Both the position numbers and the translations under genes were made by a program. From a virus, in IMG/VR virus record IMGVR_UViG_3300046794_000181, positions 1 to 41,482 of that record: a stretch of 41,482 nucleotides of DNA; one strand, written 5' to 3'. Under the pieces are notes generated by a model that saw only the letters and a list, made by a program, of their open reading frames with translations, was not told the DNA's origin and did not search any database. Numbering within the stretch: the stretch's first letter is position 1; every line of letters starts with the position of its first letter. This document shows positions 19,422-28,335 of this stretch, one piece after another.

Positions 19422-19591
19422 TCGCGTCCCTCCCGCTTCTTGCGGAAGTACTCCCGCATCTGAAGGCACAGCCAGAGAATCGACAACATCGAGGCGACGA
19501 AGGCCACGATAGGCTGGAGCAGGCCGCAAATCGATGCTGCCGCAGCGGTATAGGCAGCAGCATCGGTTACGGTCTTAACATGGTCTACCAT
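19418..19591 (-). CDS. Small membrane protein, probable class II-type holin (57 aa)
   Basis: ATG 19591 behind GAGAGG gives a 57-residue product with a hydrophobic stretch at about residues 18-43 (SICGLLQPIVAFVASMLSIL) and a basic tail (REYFRKKREG), typical of HP1-type small holins. Since a 3TM holin lies downstream, this may be the true holin, an antiholin or a pinholin. The stop overlaps the lysozyme start as ATGA. Confidence 0.7.
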   Translation of the reverse strand: MVDHVKTVTDAAAYTAAAASICGLLQPIVAFVASMLSILWLCLQMREYFRKKREGRE

Positions 19592-19722
19592 CGTAGGCCT
19601 CTCGGTTAGTGGTTTCATATGAGGAAACCCATGGGTTGCTAATAAATCAGTGCTACACTGGCAAGATGAACGATAACGTCGTCCGCGCAGCCGCCTCCGC
19701 CTTGGGGGTTGGCTTATACGGC

Positions 19723-21438
19723 TTACTGATTGAGTACACCAAGGCCAAATTGCGCACCCGCCGGGACAAGGTAGGGTGCGGTCTTCCTGAGGAGTTCGGC
19801 AGATGGCTGGGCAAGAGCTGGGCGCGAACTCGCCGCGCCTACCAGCGCACGTTGCAGCGGTGATGTGTAGAGTGCTGCGCCGCCGAGTAATGCAGCCGGA
19901 ATCGCCGGGTTGACCATGCCAGTACCAAGGGCGCCCGCACCGTACATCAAGCGCTGAGCCGTGCCGCTATCGGGAACCTTGTTGCCAAGGACGGATTGGC
20001 CGGCATTACCGAGATCCTGCAGGAGAGCTGTACCGCGCGAGACAGCACGTTTGCGCACGCTTCGGTCCGCAGCCTGGACAGCCATATTGAGTTGGCCTGG
20101 CGTGAATACGCCTTCAGCATTCTTAGCGGACTTTGCCGCGCCCTCGACGCGTGCCAGATTAGCCCAAGCTGCATCTGCTGCCTGCAGCTTGCCTGCGACA
20201 TCAGGATTCGTTCGTAACATCTGCTGTTTAAGCAGCGCCTGAAGCTGAGTCACGGCATCGCCTAGTTCTTGTTCGCTTGCTACGGATGATTTGCCATAAC
20301 GCGAAGCCAAGTTACCAAGTTCGCTGTCGATGGCCTTGTAGTCTTCAGGAAGGATCGACTTGTTAGGCGAAACCTTGCGCATCAGGGTTTCATTGACGGC
20401 ATTGTTGAATTTCGCCTTCATCGTGCTCGTCAGACCCTGCGCCATTCCACGTAGCTGCAACAGGTCTCGATTAAACTGGCCGTCCAGTTTGACACCTGAA
20501 ATTTGGCTAAGAGCGTCGTCGTATGCCTGGGAGATCGTGTCACCAGCTTCGCGCACGCCGGTCTGACCGATGCTATCGACCTCAGTACCAACTTTGCCGG
20601 TGGCTCGATTGATCGCCGCACGGTTGAATTGCTCCATTGAGCGCTTCCGTGCGTTTACAATGGCGTCACCGACCAGGGGCACACTCTGCAGCTTTTCTTC
20701 AAGCGCATTCCAGCGACCGCCCAAAGCCTGACCGATGGTGGGCTGCACGCCCTCGTCCTTCAGGAGCTGTAAGCTGGCGTTTGTCGATGCCCTAGGGCTG
20801 GCGATGCGAGCCACGCCACCTATGACCGCAGGAAGTGCGCCACCAACTGCGGCGCCAGTTGCAACCTGCTTACCCTTCTCGGACCAGAAATCACCCGACG
20901 CAACAGGGTTAAGCAAGCTCGACACCGCGCCACTTCCAGCGCCCGCTGCTACCCTCTCCGCTAGCGTCACAGCTGCAGGGGCGCGTGCCGCCAGTGCCAG
21001 GTTTGCAGGGGACGCCACATTACCAAGCACTCGATAGCCGTCGAAGCCGCTTTCACCAGACGCTGCCCGGCGTGCTTGATATGCCGCTTCGTCTTGGCGC
21101 ACTTGCTGGTCCACCCCGCCCTCGGGGAGGCGCGCGACCAAGCCGGTTTTATCGGCAAGCCAGTTGTTCAGCTTGTTGCCAGCGTTGACCATGCCGGTTG
21201 GTAGCGCTTTAGTCAGCAGTTGCGCGCCGCCGTTGATCGGGTCCATCAGGCCATGTCCGAATTTCTCCATCTGGCTAACTGGAGCGGCCTTGCCGGTGAT
21301 GAGCGAAGCAAGGTTGCGCTCTCCGCCGGAAGACACGGGTTGCGCCGCAAGGCCCAACTCCGCAGATAGATCGCGCCCGCCAGCCTTCGCTGGCTGAGCA
21401 TCCCCGAACAGTTCGGCGCTAAGGTCGCGTCCTGGCAT
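19723..21438 (-). CDS. Internal virion (DNA ejection) protein C (571 aa)
   Basis: The chain is Ala/Gly-rich and mostly helical, with no known enzyme motif. It begins with a repeated short motif (GRDLSAELFGDAQ, GRDLSAELGLAAQ) and contains a hydrophobic region around residue 150-210 (VTLAERVAAGAGSGAVSSLL, then VATGAAVGGALPAVIGG). Such features, and its place as the last of three consecutive large genes between nozzle and lysis genes, fit the podovirus ejection proteins (P22 gp16/gp20/gp7 type). It abuts the previous gene by one overlapping base. Confidence 0.7.
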   Translation of the reverse strand: MPGRDLSAELFGDAQPAKAGGRDLSAELGLAAQPVSSGGERNLASLITGKAAPVSQMEKFGHGLMDPINGGAQLLTKALPTGMVNAGNKLNNWLADKTGLVARLPEGGVDQQVRQDEAAYQARRAASGESGFDGYRVLGNVASPANLALAARAPAAVTLAERVAAGAGSGAVSSLLNPVASGDFWSEKGKQVATGAAVGGALPAVIGGVARIASPRASTNASLQLLKDEGVQPTIGQALGGRWNALEEKLQSVPLVGDAIVNARKRSMEQFNRAAINRATGKVGTEVDSIGQTGVREAGDTISQAYDDALSQISGVKLDGQFNRDLLQLRGMAQGLTSTMKAKFNNAVNETLMRKVSPNKSILPEDYKAIDSELGNLASRYGKSSVASEQELGDAVTQLQALLKQQMLRTNPDVAGKLQAADAAWANLARVEGAAKSAKNAEGVFTPGQLNMAVQAADRSVRKRAVSRGTALLQDLGNAGQSVLGNKVPDSGTAQRLMYGAGALGTGMVNPAIPAALLGGAALYTSPLQRALVGAASSRPALAQPSAELLRKTAPYLVPAGAQFGLGVLNQ

Positions 21439-22955
21439 TACTGGCCTCCGATGATGTAGCCCTTGGCACGCAGGGCGGCAGTGACTTCTGCTGTGCTGCG
21501 ACCGCTTGCTTTGGCCGTGGCTGCGATGTCAGAGAGGGTTGCTACCTTGCGCTGCGCCGAGGGCTGCTCTTGTGCTCCGGGCGCTTTAAGCCCGTTCGCG
21601 TTGGCGTACGCGCCGACCAGCTTCTCAAGCGCATCGAGGTTGGCAAGGCGCGCCTGAACAGGAAGCGTGCGATCTCCGATGCGACCGGCCATTTCGGCGT
21701 AGTTCTTCCGGTCGGCGTCAGATTGCGGGCCTTCCATGCGCGGAACGTTCGAAGTTAGCCAGCCCCCAATGGTTGAGAGCTTGTCTGCAGCAATGCCGGA
21801 ATCAGTGGTGCGGCCAAAGAAGCCAAGCGTACTATCGACCAAGGCACCCGCGCCCGAGCCGGTTGGGTCTTGCCTCAGCAGCGAGCGAGCTTGCGGGATC
21901 ACCGCGCCGATCTGGCCGTACAGCTTCTGCGCTGATTGATCGCCAAGGCGCTTGGTCTTGTCGAGATCAGAATTGACCTGCACGCCGCGCATTCGCGCTT
22001 CTTGTTCTACAGGATCTTGCAGGGCCACACCAGGGCCGCCCTGAGGGACACGACCGCCTGCATTGACGATCTCGCGTGCAATGGCGGCCCGATCTTTCGG
22101 GTTGGTAGTGCGTGCGTACTCGTCATTCAAGATGGCGAGTTGATCGGAGTTGCGCTGCGATTTACCCTGGTTATACTGTTTGTTGACATTGCCCCAGCCG
22201 CCGGAGAGGACATCCGGCAACTCCGCATTGGAGACCATACGCGGACCGCCCGGCAGGTTAAGCACTGTAGTGCCGTACTTCGCCTTTGCCTCTTCGGTGG
22301 CGTTTGCCTTAGCTCCCTCCAGTGCCGCTGTACCGTCAACATACCCCGGCAACATGCTAGCAGCACCATTGCTATCAATCGTGAAGCCGTTGTCGAGCTT
22401 TGGCATGTAACGCTGCTTGCCAGTTGCCCGGTCGACGTAAGTCGAGCCAGCCTCAAGTTTTTGCGGCTCATGCTGGTACTTATGGATGTCGAAAAGCTCT
22501 TTTGCGCCAGGAATGCCCGCAATTGCCATTGCGCGCAGCGTGTCCAGGTCCCCTATCTCAGCCCCAGTCGAGGGGGCGGGAGCTTGAGCCATACGCTGAG
22601 CATTGGTAACGGTAGGGCCGATATCGCCCACTGTGGCACCCTGAGCCAGCGCAGCAGATGCGCCAGGAGACACGCCGCCACCTGTGAAACGCGACATGAC
22701 TTGCTTTTGCAGGTCGAGCTTCTGCTGTTCTCGTTGCTCTTGCAGCTCAAGAAGCTTCATCCGTTGACGCAGCATTTCTTGCTCTGCAGCAGACTGCTGG
22801 CCCTGCTGATAGCCACCGATGCCAGCGCCCATCACCTGACCGAGCGAACGCGGCATGAGAGATGGACCAGAAGCATTGAGAATGCCCGCAGCAGCAGCGA
22901 GCAGGCCTTGAGTTTGCGGATTATCACCGCCGAATAGGTCGAGTAGTCCCGGCAT
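21438..22955 (-). CDS. Internal virion (DNA ejection) protein B (505 aa)
   Basis: A glycine-rich, hydrophobic N-terminus (MPGLLDLFGGDNPQ, then LLAAAAGILNASG) is followed by a Gln/Glu/Lys coiled coil at about residues 60-85 (EMLRQRMKLLELQEQREQQK) and a long helical region. Seven-residue C-terminal repeats are absent. I know no catalytic motif. Position between two similar genes supports an ejection role. AAAGGAAAATC precedes ATG 22955. Confidence 0.7.
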   Translation of the reverse strand: MPGLLDLFGGDNPQTQGLLAAAAGILNASGPSLMPRSLGQVMGAGIGGYQQGQQSAAEQEMLRQRMKLLELQEQREQQKLDLQKQVMSRFTGGGVSPGASAALAQGATVGDIGPTVTNAQRMAQAPAPSTGAEIGDLDTLRAMAIAGIPGAKELFDIHKYQHEPQKLEAGSTYVDRATGKQRYMPKLDNGFTIDSNGAASMLPGYVDGTAALEGAKANATEEAKAKYGTTVLNLPGGPRMVSNAELPDVLSGGWGNVNKQYNQGKSQRNSDQLAILNDEYARTTNPKDRAAIAREIVNAGGRVPQGGPGVALQDPVEQEARMRGVQVNSDLDKTKRLGDQSAQKLYGQIGAVIPQARSLLRQDPTGSGAGALVDSTLGFFGRTTDSGIAADKLSTIGGWLTSNVPRMEGPQSDADRKNYAEMAGRIGDRTLPVQARLANLDALEKLVGAYANANGLKAPGAQEQPSAQRKVATLSDIAATAKASGRSTAEVTAALRAKGYIIGGQ

Positions 22956-22964
22956 GATTTTCCT

Positions 22965-24260
22965 TTACAGAGAACTTCCCAGGCCAAAGGATTTAAAGAG
23001 GCTGTCGCCGACTTTCCCGTCGAACAGGCCGGAGATTGCGCTGTTGATGCCACTGCCATTGCTTCCGCCGGTCAGCATGCCGCCCATCAAAGCACCGCCA
23101 AGAGCATTGCCTGCTTGGTTCTGATACAGCGGCTGCGAGTTGGTCGAGGACGAGTTGGCACCGAGGTACGGAGCCAGCAGGCCATTCACCTGCGTTGCGC
23201 GGTTGATGCCGTAGTTGTCCGCGTTCGTTGCCGTGCCATAAGCGAGGCCATTCAGGCCACTCAGCAATCCGGCGCCACCCAGCGCGGCAGAATTATTCAG
23301 CTGGTTCTGCTGCATCTGCAGCCCAGCGTTGAACTGGTTGGCGTTCTGCACCTGGGATGCGGCGAACTGGCTGGCATTGTTGCCCGCCTGCTGGTTGGCG
23401 AACTGCGATGCCTGACCAAGCGCGGCATTCTGGCTTGCCACGCCGTACTGCTGCGCGCCGAGGCCTTGTGTTGCCGCCAGTGCGCGATCCTGGCCCTGCT
23501 GGTACGCCTGCGCCTGCTGAGCGGTCGTGTTCGCGCTGTTCGCCATGCCCAGCGTCGTGTTCGAGTCGGTGAGCTGCTTCGTGAAGTCGCTGATCGCGTT
23601 GCCCTCGGCGACACCTTGGCGCGAGCCACCGTATTGGCCCGCGAGCACGCTGTTGCTGCGGATGCTCGGCATCACGTTGCGCAACAGGTTGTCCGTCATG
23701 TTGGACTGGTTCTTCTGGAACGACTGGTTCGTCAGGTTGACTGCGCTTTGCAGTGACTTGTCGAGCGCTGCCGTGTTGCCGCCACTAAGCAGGTTTTGGT
23801 ACGAGCCGGTCAGGTCGATATTGTTCTGCTTCGGTGCGTCTACTCCCACGTACTTATTCCACAGCACATCGGGGACGCCGACGCCGCCGCCTGCGTTCGG
23901 CGCGGCCTTCCCATCCATCAGGCCAGTAGCAGCATTTCGGATCGCCCCCATATCGGACGAGCCATAATTGCTCAGGTAGTCACCGGCAGTCTTGCCGTAG
24001 CCCTGCAGGGCCTGCGATTGCGGCTGGTCCAGGTAGGACTGGTACTTGCCGATCAGACCCTGCGAGCCATCCTTGCCCCACAACATGGCGTCCATGCGAG
24101 GATCGATCTGCTGCTGGCTCGTGGCGGTGAGTGATTTAGGTTGGCCGCTGCCACCAATAAGGCCACCGACCGCACCGCCAATTGCGCCACCGATACCAGG
24201 GGCGATGATGTTACCGACGATGGGCGCCGCAATTCCTGCGAGGCTACTCAAAAGTCCCAT
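22965..24260 (-). CDS. Internal virion (DNA ejection) protein A (431 aa)
   Basis: The first 40 residues are Gly/Ala/Ile-rich and membrane-active looking (AAPIVGNIIAPGIGGAIGGA), as in P22 gp7-type ejection proteins that enter the host envelope. The rest is rich in Gln, Asn and Ala (SQFANQQAGNNASQFAASQ), helical and repetitive. No Cys is seen. GGAAAGGAACCCAA lies before the ATG. It is the first of the three ejection genes. Confidence 0.72.
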   Translation of the reverse strand: MGLLSSLAGIAAPIVGNIIAPGIGGAIGGAVGGLIGGSGQPKSLTATSQQQIDPRMDAMLWGKDGSQGLIGKYQSYLDQPQSQALQGYGKTAGDYLSNYGSSDMGAIRNAATGLMDGKAAPNAGGGVGVPDVLWNKYVGVDAPKQNNIDLTGSYQNLLSGGNTAALDKSLQSAVNLTNQSFQKNQSNMTDNLLRNVMPSIRSNSVLAGQYGGSRQGVAEGNAISDFTKQLTDSNTTLGMANSANTTAQQAQAYQQGQDRALAATQGLGAQQYGVASQNAALGQASQFANQQAGNNASQFAASQVQNANQFNAGLQMQQNQLNNSAALGGAGLLSGLNGLAYGTATNADNYGINRATQVNGLLAPYLGANSSSTNSQPLYQNQAGNALGGALMGGMLTGGSNGSGINSAISGLFDGKVGDSLFKSFGLGSSL

Positions 24261-24346
24261 TTGGGTTCCTTTCCTGTTAGCTATATTTTATTCGATAACT
24301 CAGCAGCAAGGCCGAATTTGCTGCGGTTAATTTGCATATAGACCGT
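24261..24346 (-). other. Short intergenic stretch before the ejection genes
   Basis: An 86-bp A/T-rich gap holding the ribosome site of the first ejection gene. No terminator-like hairpin is seen. TATATTTTATTCGATA might hide a promoter, but no pair of hexamers is convincing. Confidence 0.3.
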
Positions 24347-24616
24347 CTATCCGAGATATCGCCACGCGGTTCCGTCGTATCTATACAAACCGGCGCCGCT
24401 GCCTGGATTCCATTGGGTTCCGTCCGCGTATCGCCTCATCCCCTGACGAGGCTTTGGCGGAGGCGCGTACACCACAGGATCGAAACCCTCGGCAAGTGCG
24501 TCATAAGCGGCCTTGATTTTGTTTACCTCCTCCTGTAGCCATCGCGGAAGTTGCGCCGGGTCGCTCGGCGGGGCTGAGGGCTGGTAGGCGAATGTGCTGC
24601 TGTTGGTTGGTCGCAT
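24347..24616 (-). CDS. Hypothetical virion-associated protein (89 aa)
   Basis: Pro-rich N-terminus (YQPSAPPSDPAQLPRWLQEE), a short helix, then a beta-like ending rich in Tyr/Trp (MRRYADGTQWNPGSGAGLYR). Such small proteins between the tail nozzle and ejection genes are usual in this type of podovirus, but I have no named family. It ends before the ejection genes. Confidence 0.6.
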   Translation of the reverse strand: MRPTNSSTFAYQPSAPPSDPAQLPRWLQEEVNKIKAAYDALAEGFDPVVYAPPPKPRQGMRRYADGTQWNPGSGAGLYRYDGTAWRYLG

Positions 24617-24618
24617 GC

Positions 24619-26181
24619 TTAGTACTCCCCTGCGTCTTCAACAACCATGTCGAAGCTATCTAGGCGCCACGAGAATGCGGTCCCGGTCTGGAATCGAATG
24701 GCTAGGTAGCGGCCCGATACGAAGCCGTCGCAGCGCAGAGTTGAGCCAATGGTGTAGGTCATTGGGTCCAGCCACACAGGATCGTCGCCGGGATTTTCAG
24801 CCCAACCGAGCCGAACTAGCACTGTGCCGCCCTGATTGCCGGTGATGCGCGGTACCACGCCCGTAATCATCTTGATGCGCTCGGGCGCGTCGAAGTGCAG
24901 CCCAGTGCGCTCAAGGAAGGCGTCCGGCAGCGCGCCGTCGAACGATGCCGAGGCGTCGAGCAGGTAGAGCTTGTTGTCGGCGCTGCCCATCATCACGCGC
25001 GTGCGGTCTGGCGTGAAATCCGGGCCGTTCCACGCGGTCAGGTCGGAATCCCACGGCGCCGAGTCCTGCGACCAGCTGCCGGACAGGCTGTTGTCGACCG
25101 GGCCGAATGCCGCGTGCGTGACGTTCGGCAGGCTGCGGAAGCTCACCGTGCCATCGACGTAGTTATAGACCAGCGCCGTATCGCACCAGGTCGCGCCGAT
25201 GCTCGGGTAGCAAACCATGATCTCGTTCAGGAACGGGTTCTTGACGCAGAACGCCAACCCCTTGTTGGCCGTGTCCAGGTTCTGGAAGAAGTACCGGCGC
25301 GCCTTCTTGTCCAGCACCGATTGCGCACTGAAGCCGTCATGGATCACGATGTCGGAGCCGGTCACCGCCAGATGCGCAGTACCGAAGCCTGCCTCAAACT
25401 CGACAGCGCAATTCATGTTCAGCAGGCCACTCATGCCCGAAACCTTGCGGCTTTTCAGGATGAAAGCGCCGCCGATGTAGTCAAGCGCCCACGTCGAAGA
25501 TTCCTTGTAGACGATGAAGCTGTCCTTCAGGCCCAATCCATCGATGATGGAGTCCTGCCCCTCTGACAGATCGAACTCACCGGCATCCTGCGTTGCGTCG
25601 GCTTCATTCCATGTCGAGGGCAACGCACCGGCTACCGCAAGGCTGGACCATTTGACCATGTACGGCAGGTTGACGCCCGCCTTTGTCAGGTTCAGCGCGA
25701 TCATCATGTTTTTGTACTGGCGCAGCACCTTGCACGAGGTGTTCACCGGCCACGCAGTCAGATCGACAAACTTGTGCGTCAGGTTCTGGTCCCAGTACAT
25801 CGGTGCTTTGCCGTCACCAGCATTCAGCACCGGCACGCCACCGAATACAAAGCCACTCCAGGCGTTGACGGTTCCAGTTCGCGGTGTGACGTGTGTCAGG
25901 TCGGTGTGCACGCTGCTGCCGCTGGCGTTGGTGACGGCAGCCACCTTGCCAGCGGTCGCGTACAGCCAGTAGCGCGAGCCAGACACGTTCACCTGTAGCA
26001 GGTACTGCGGCGCTTCCAGTGGCGCGCCGTAGACCTGGCCCTGACCGAAGAACTGGAGCGCGGCACCATCAAGGAAGCGCACATTCTTCGCACCAGACCA
26101 CGCACCCAGCGGCAGCTCGTATGCGGGCCGGTCCTTGATGACGCCGATAGAGCCAGCGTTCGGAACTGAGACTTTCGGCAT
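24619..26181 (-). CDS. Tail nozzle / tail stabilisation protein (520 aa)
   Basis: ATG 26181 overlaps the upstream stop (TAATG) with GAGGTG upstream; a longer frame to 26214 has no support. The protein is all-beta with repeated aromatic motifs (SGSRYWLYATAGK, GWAENPGDDPVWLDPM) and an opening (PNAGSIGVIKDRPAYELPLG, then WSGAKNVRFLDG) characteristic of podovirus nozzle proteins that plug and stabilise the tail. Its length is typical of the family. Confidence 0.75.
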   Translation of the reverse strand: MPKVSVPNAGSIGVIKDRPAYELPLGAWSGAKNVRFLDGAALQFFGQGQVYGAPLEAPQYLLQVNVSGSRYWLYATAGKVAAVTNASGSSVHTDLTHVTPRTGTVNAWSGFVFGGVPVLNAGDGKAPMYWDQNLTHKFVDLTAWPVNTSCKVLRQYKNMMIALNLTKAGVNLPYMVKWSSLAVAGALPSTWNEADATQDAGEFDLSEGQDSIIDGLGLKDSFIVYKESSTWALDYIGGAFILKSRKVSGMSGLLNMNCAVEFEAGFGTAHLAVTGSDIVIHDGFSAQSVLDKKARRYFFQNLDTANKGLAFCVKNPFLNEIMVCYPSIGATWCDTALVYNYVDGTVSFRSLPNVTHAAFGPVDNSLSGSWSQDSAPWDSDLTAWNGPDFTPDRTRVMMGSADNKLYLLDASASFDGALPDAFLERTGLHFDAPERIKMITGVVPRITGNQGGTVLVRLGWAENPGDDPVWLDPMTYTIGSTLRCDGFVSGRYLAIRFQTGTAFSWRLDSFDMVVEDAGEY

Positions 26182-26768
26182 TAAGGCACCTCGTAGGGCT
26201 CGATGTCGCCCCAAATGATTTCTTCGGCTCGCCCGACGCCTAGAACGCCAATCGCTTCGAGCTGGTGGAGCCCCGCCTGTACGGCAGGGTTGTTCATATC
26301 GGCATACGCGCTTGCGGCCAGATCCTTCTCCAGCACGCGCACGGCGGCAGCAGCCAATCGCACGTCTTGCGTCGCGGTCGGGTCGTCTACCTGCGCCATC
26401 TCGAAGGCGATCTTCTCGGCCTGCGTGAAGCGGTTGCGGAAAGCCAGCTTCGTGATGTGGCGGATCGAGTTGGCCTTGAAGTCGTGGATTTCCTGCGCCG
26501 TCCAGTCACGTACGGCGCGGGTCGAGACGACGACGGTGCGCGCGGCATCGATGGTCAGCACCTCGTCTTCGTAGCTCTGGTACTTGCTCAGCGCCGGCCA
26601 CTGGAATTCGAGAGGCCACCATCCCCAGCCGGCGTATTCAGGCACGCCAATCCAAGTCAGGTCGGCGATTTGGGCGATTGGGATTTGCGAGTTTGTCAGA
26701 AACTCTGGTACTGGCTCGCGCGTGACTACTCCGTCTTTAACCTTCACGCAGTTGCTGTAGTCGATCAT
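26181..26768 (-). CDS. Putative tail fibre assembly / tail-associated protein (195 aa)
   Basis: AAGGAG seven bases before ATG 26768 decides the start. The N-terminal 75 residues are beta-rich with Trp (WIGVPEYAGWGWWPLEFQ) and the remainder is helical (DFKANSIRHITKLAFRNRFT, then RVLEKDLAASAYADMNNPAV). The layout recalls tail fibre assembly proteins, and the gene follows the Gly-rich fibre-like gene. I am not sure of the family. Confidence 0.5.
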   Translation of the reverse strand: MIDYSNCVKVKDGVVTREPVPEFLTNSQIPIAQIADLTWIGVPEYAGWGWWPLEFQWPALSKYQSYEDEVLTIDAARTVVVSTRAVRDWTAQEIHDFKANSIRHITKLAFRNRFTQAEKIAFEMAQVDDPTATQDVRLAAAAVRVLEKDLAASAYADMNNPAVQAGLHQLEAIGVLGVGRAEEIIWGDIEPYEVP

Positions 26769-26779
26769 GACTGCTCCTT

Positions 26780-27547
26780 TCACCAGAATTCGATAAGGGC
26801 GAAGCCAGCGCCGCCCGTTCCACTCGTCGCTGATCCACCTGCACCGCCGCCGCCGCCATCGCCTCCATTGATACCTGAGCCTGCCGCGCCAACTGTAATA
26901 AGCACTGACGCGATAGAAGTTGTTGGCGGATTGGCCCCGATAGCCCCTGCAGTAGTTACGCCACCGCCACCCGCAGCACCTGATAGGTAGCCCAAGCCAG
27001 CGCCGCCTTGACCTCCGGTGGCATTTCCAGCTGACGGAGTCGCCCCAATGCCGCCACGACCGGCAGCCCCGCCACCACTGCCATTTGACGTAGACAGAGC
27101 ATTGCCGCCAGTGCCCCCATTGAAGTTCACATCGCCACCGCTGCCGACTCCAGCCGGGCCATTGACGCCTGCTGACGCATTGCTTCCGTTGCCCCCAAGG
27201 AGTTGGTAGCCGAGGCCCTCCACGACGGTCCCTGTCACATCGAAGCGCACGTTCAGTAGAGTGCCTGGCGTTGCCTTGATGATGTTTGTCCCGGCGAAGC
27301 CGCCGCCGCCGCCGCCTGCACCACCACCGCCAGCTACGACTGCCCCACTACCGCCTTTGCCAGTTGCGCCCATACGTGCATAGGTCGCCCAGTCAGGAAT
27401 GCGAATGACCTGGTCAGTGCGGACGATAATGAACTGTGCCGGGAAGCCAAGCGTGCTGGCGACTGCGGAGGTTATCTGCCGGCGGGGAAGCCCAGGCGCA
27501 CTGAGCCCCAGAGACGGGCCGTTCTGCGTACCGTATGGATAAGGCAT
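26780..27547 (-). CDS. Glycine-rich tail tip / fibre protein (255 aa)
   Basis: Residues about 45-80 are almost pure Gly runs (TGKGGSGAVVAGGGGAGGGG), and the C-terminal 120 residues are again Gly/Ala-rich, ending GGAGFALIEFW. This matches the polyglycine II receptor-binding or tail-tip proteins of several phages, where Gly sandwiches form a rigid tip. The N-terminus (YPYGTQNGPSLGLSAPGLPR) is a typical virion-anchor. It probably contacts the host surface. Confidence 0.65.
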   Translation of the reverse strand: MPYPYGTQNGPSLGLSAPGLPRRQITSAVASTLGFPAQFIIVRTDQVIRIPDWATYARMGATGKGGSGAVVAGGGGAGGGGGGFAGTNIIKATPGTLLNVRFDVTGTVVEGLGYQLLGGNGSNASAGVNGPAGVGSGGDVNFNGGTGGNALSTSNGSGGGAAGRGGIGATPSAGNATGGQGGAGLGYLSGAAGGGGVTTAGAIGANPPTTSIASVLITVGAAGSGINGGDGGGGGAGGSATSGTGGAGFALIEFW

Positions 27548-27549
27548 GG

Positions 27550-27975
27550 TCAGAAGTCCGTGTATTCGGCCTTGGCGACGATGCCGCCAGCCAGCGCGAC
27601 CTGGGTGCCGAAGTACAGGCGGTCGCCAGACTCCAGGCGCAGCGGCGTCGTTTCGCTGTAGTCGCCGAAGTAGGTCTTCGTGATGCCTGCGGCGGTGCCA
27701 AGCGTCTGGGACGGCATAGTGACCGAGTCAATCAGGCGCATGGTCGCGTAGGCGTCAGCAGTCTTGGCTAGGAACAGCACAAGGCTTGTCGCGCCGGTCA
27801 GCGTTGCACGCGGCTCAGCGGTCAGGCGAGTGACAATTGCACCATCCGTGCCGGCCTGCATGAGCTGAACTAAGTTGGTCGGCGTGTCCGTGCTGATGTT
27901 AGCTACCGCTGCGCTAGCGATGGCGGTAGCGGTTTTCGGGGTCTGTGCGAATGCTGCAATGTTGGTCTTTGCCAT
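27550..27975 (-). CDS. Putative virion structural protein (141 aa)
   Basis: A compact beta protein starting MAKTNIAAFAQTPKTATAIA with the segment LRLESGDRLYFGTQVALAGG at the end. Similar proteins form small outer or baseplate-associated virion components next to fibre genes. No certain family. AAGGAGCCGAC precedes the ATG. Confidence 0.6.
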   Translation of the reverse strand: MAKTNIAAFAQTPKTATAIASAAVANISTDTPTNLVQLMQAGTDGAIVTRLTAEPRATLTGATSLVLFLAKTADAYATMRLIDSVTMPSQTLGTAAGITKTYFGDYSETTPLRLESGDRLYFGTQVALAGGIVAKAEYTDF

Positions 27976-27984
27976 GTCGGCTCC

Positions 27985-28326
27985 TTAAAAAGAAAGTGAG
28001 ATTGCCTGGGCTTGGGCTAGGCGTTCGGTGTCGCTGTAGATGTCGCTGCGCTTCCAGGAAGCGGCACCGTTGACCGTCGTCATCGCGTAGGACAGTGGCC
28101 CGCCCGGCTGCGCCGGCAGAGCCGTGCTGAATGCCGTCTGGTGGACGTAGTCCTTCGATGCGACCTGGTCGTGCGCGATGGGCATCGGGCCGGTGAAGGC
28201 CGGGAAGGTGATCTTGAGGATCGACTTAATCAGCCGCAGGTGGTCGTCCCCTTCCGATTTGGGATCGGTTGGGCCGGGCTTCTGCGGATCGAGGTCGCCA
28301 ATGGAGGTTCCGGTTTCAACGGTCAT
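27985..28326 (-). CDS. Tail fibre N-terminal (adaptor-binding) protein (113 aa)
   Basis: The product is the short N-terminal piece seen at the start of many phage tail fibres: TSIGDLDPQKPGPTDPKSEG, then DDHLRLIKSILKITFPAFTG, which attaches the fibre to the tail. Here it is a stand-alone gene, with the fibre body perhaps supplied by the neighbouring genes. AAGGACACATC precedes ATG 28326. Confidence 0.65.
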   Translation of the reverse strand: MTVETGTSIGDLDPQKPGPTDPKSEGDDHLRLIKSILKITFPAFTGPMPIAHDQVASKDYVHQTAFSTALPAQPGGPLSYAMTTVNGAASWKRSDIYSDTERLAQAQAISLSF

Positions 28327-28335
28327 GATGTGTCC

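Noticed and set aside
19666-19863. Plus-strand frame (starts MNDNVVRAAASALGVG) overlapping the end of the third ejection gene
   Set aside because: It runs antisense through 140 bases of a well-supported gene, has no good ribosome site, and its promoter-like sequence has wrong spacing. The 131-bp gap at 19592-19722 otherwise holds only a weak dyad near 19612-19632.
21936-22937. Plus-strand 333-codon frame over an ejection gene
   Set aside because: Shadow frame: no ribosome site, no domain, and opposite to the whole late operon.
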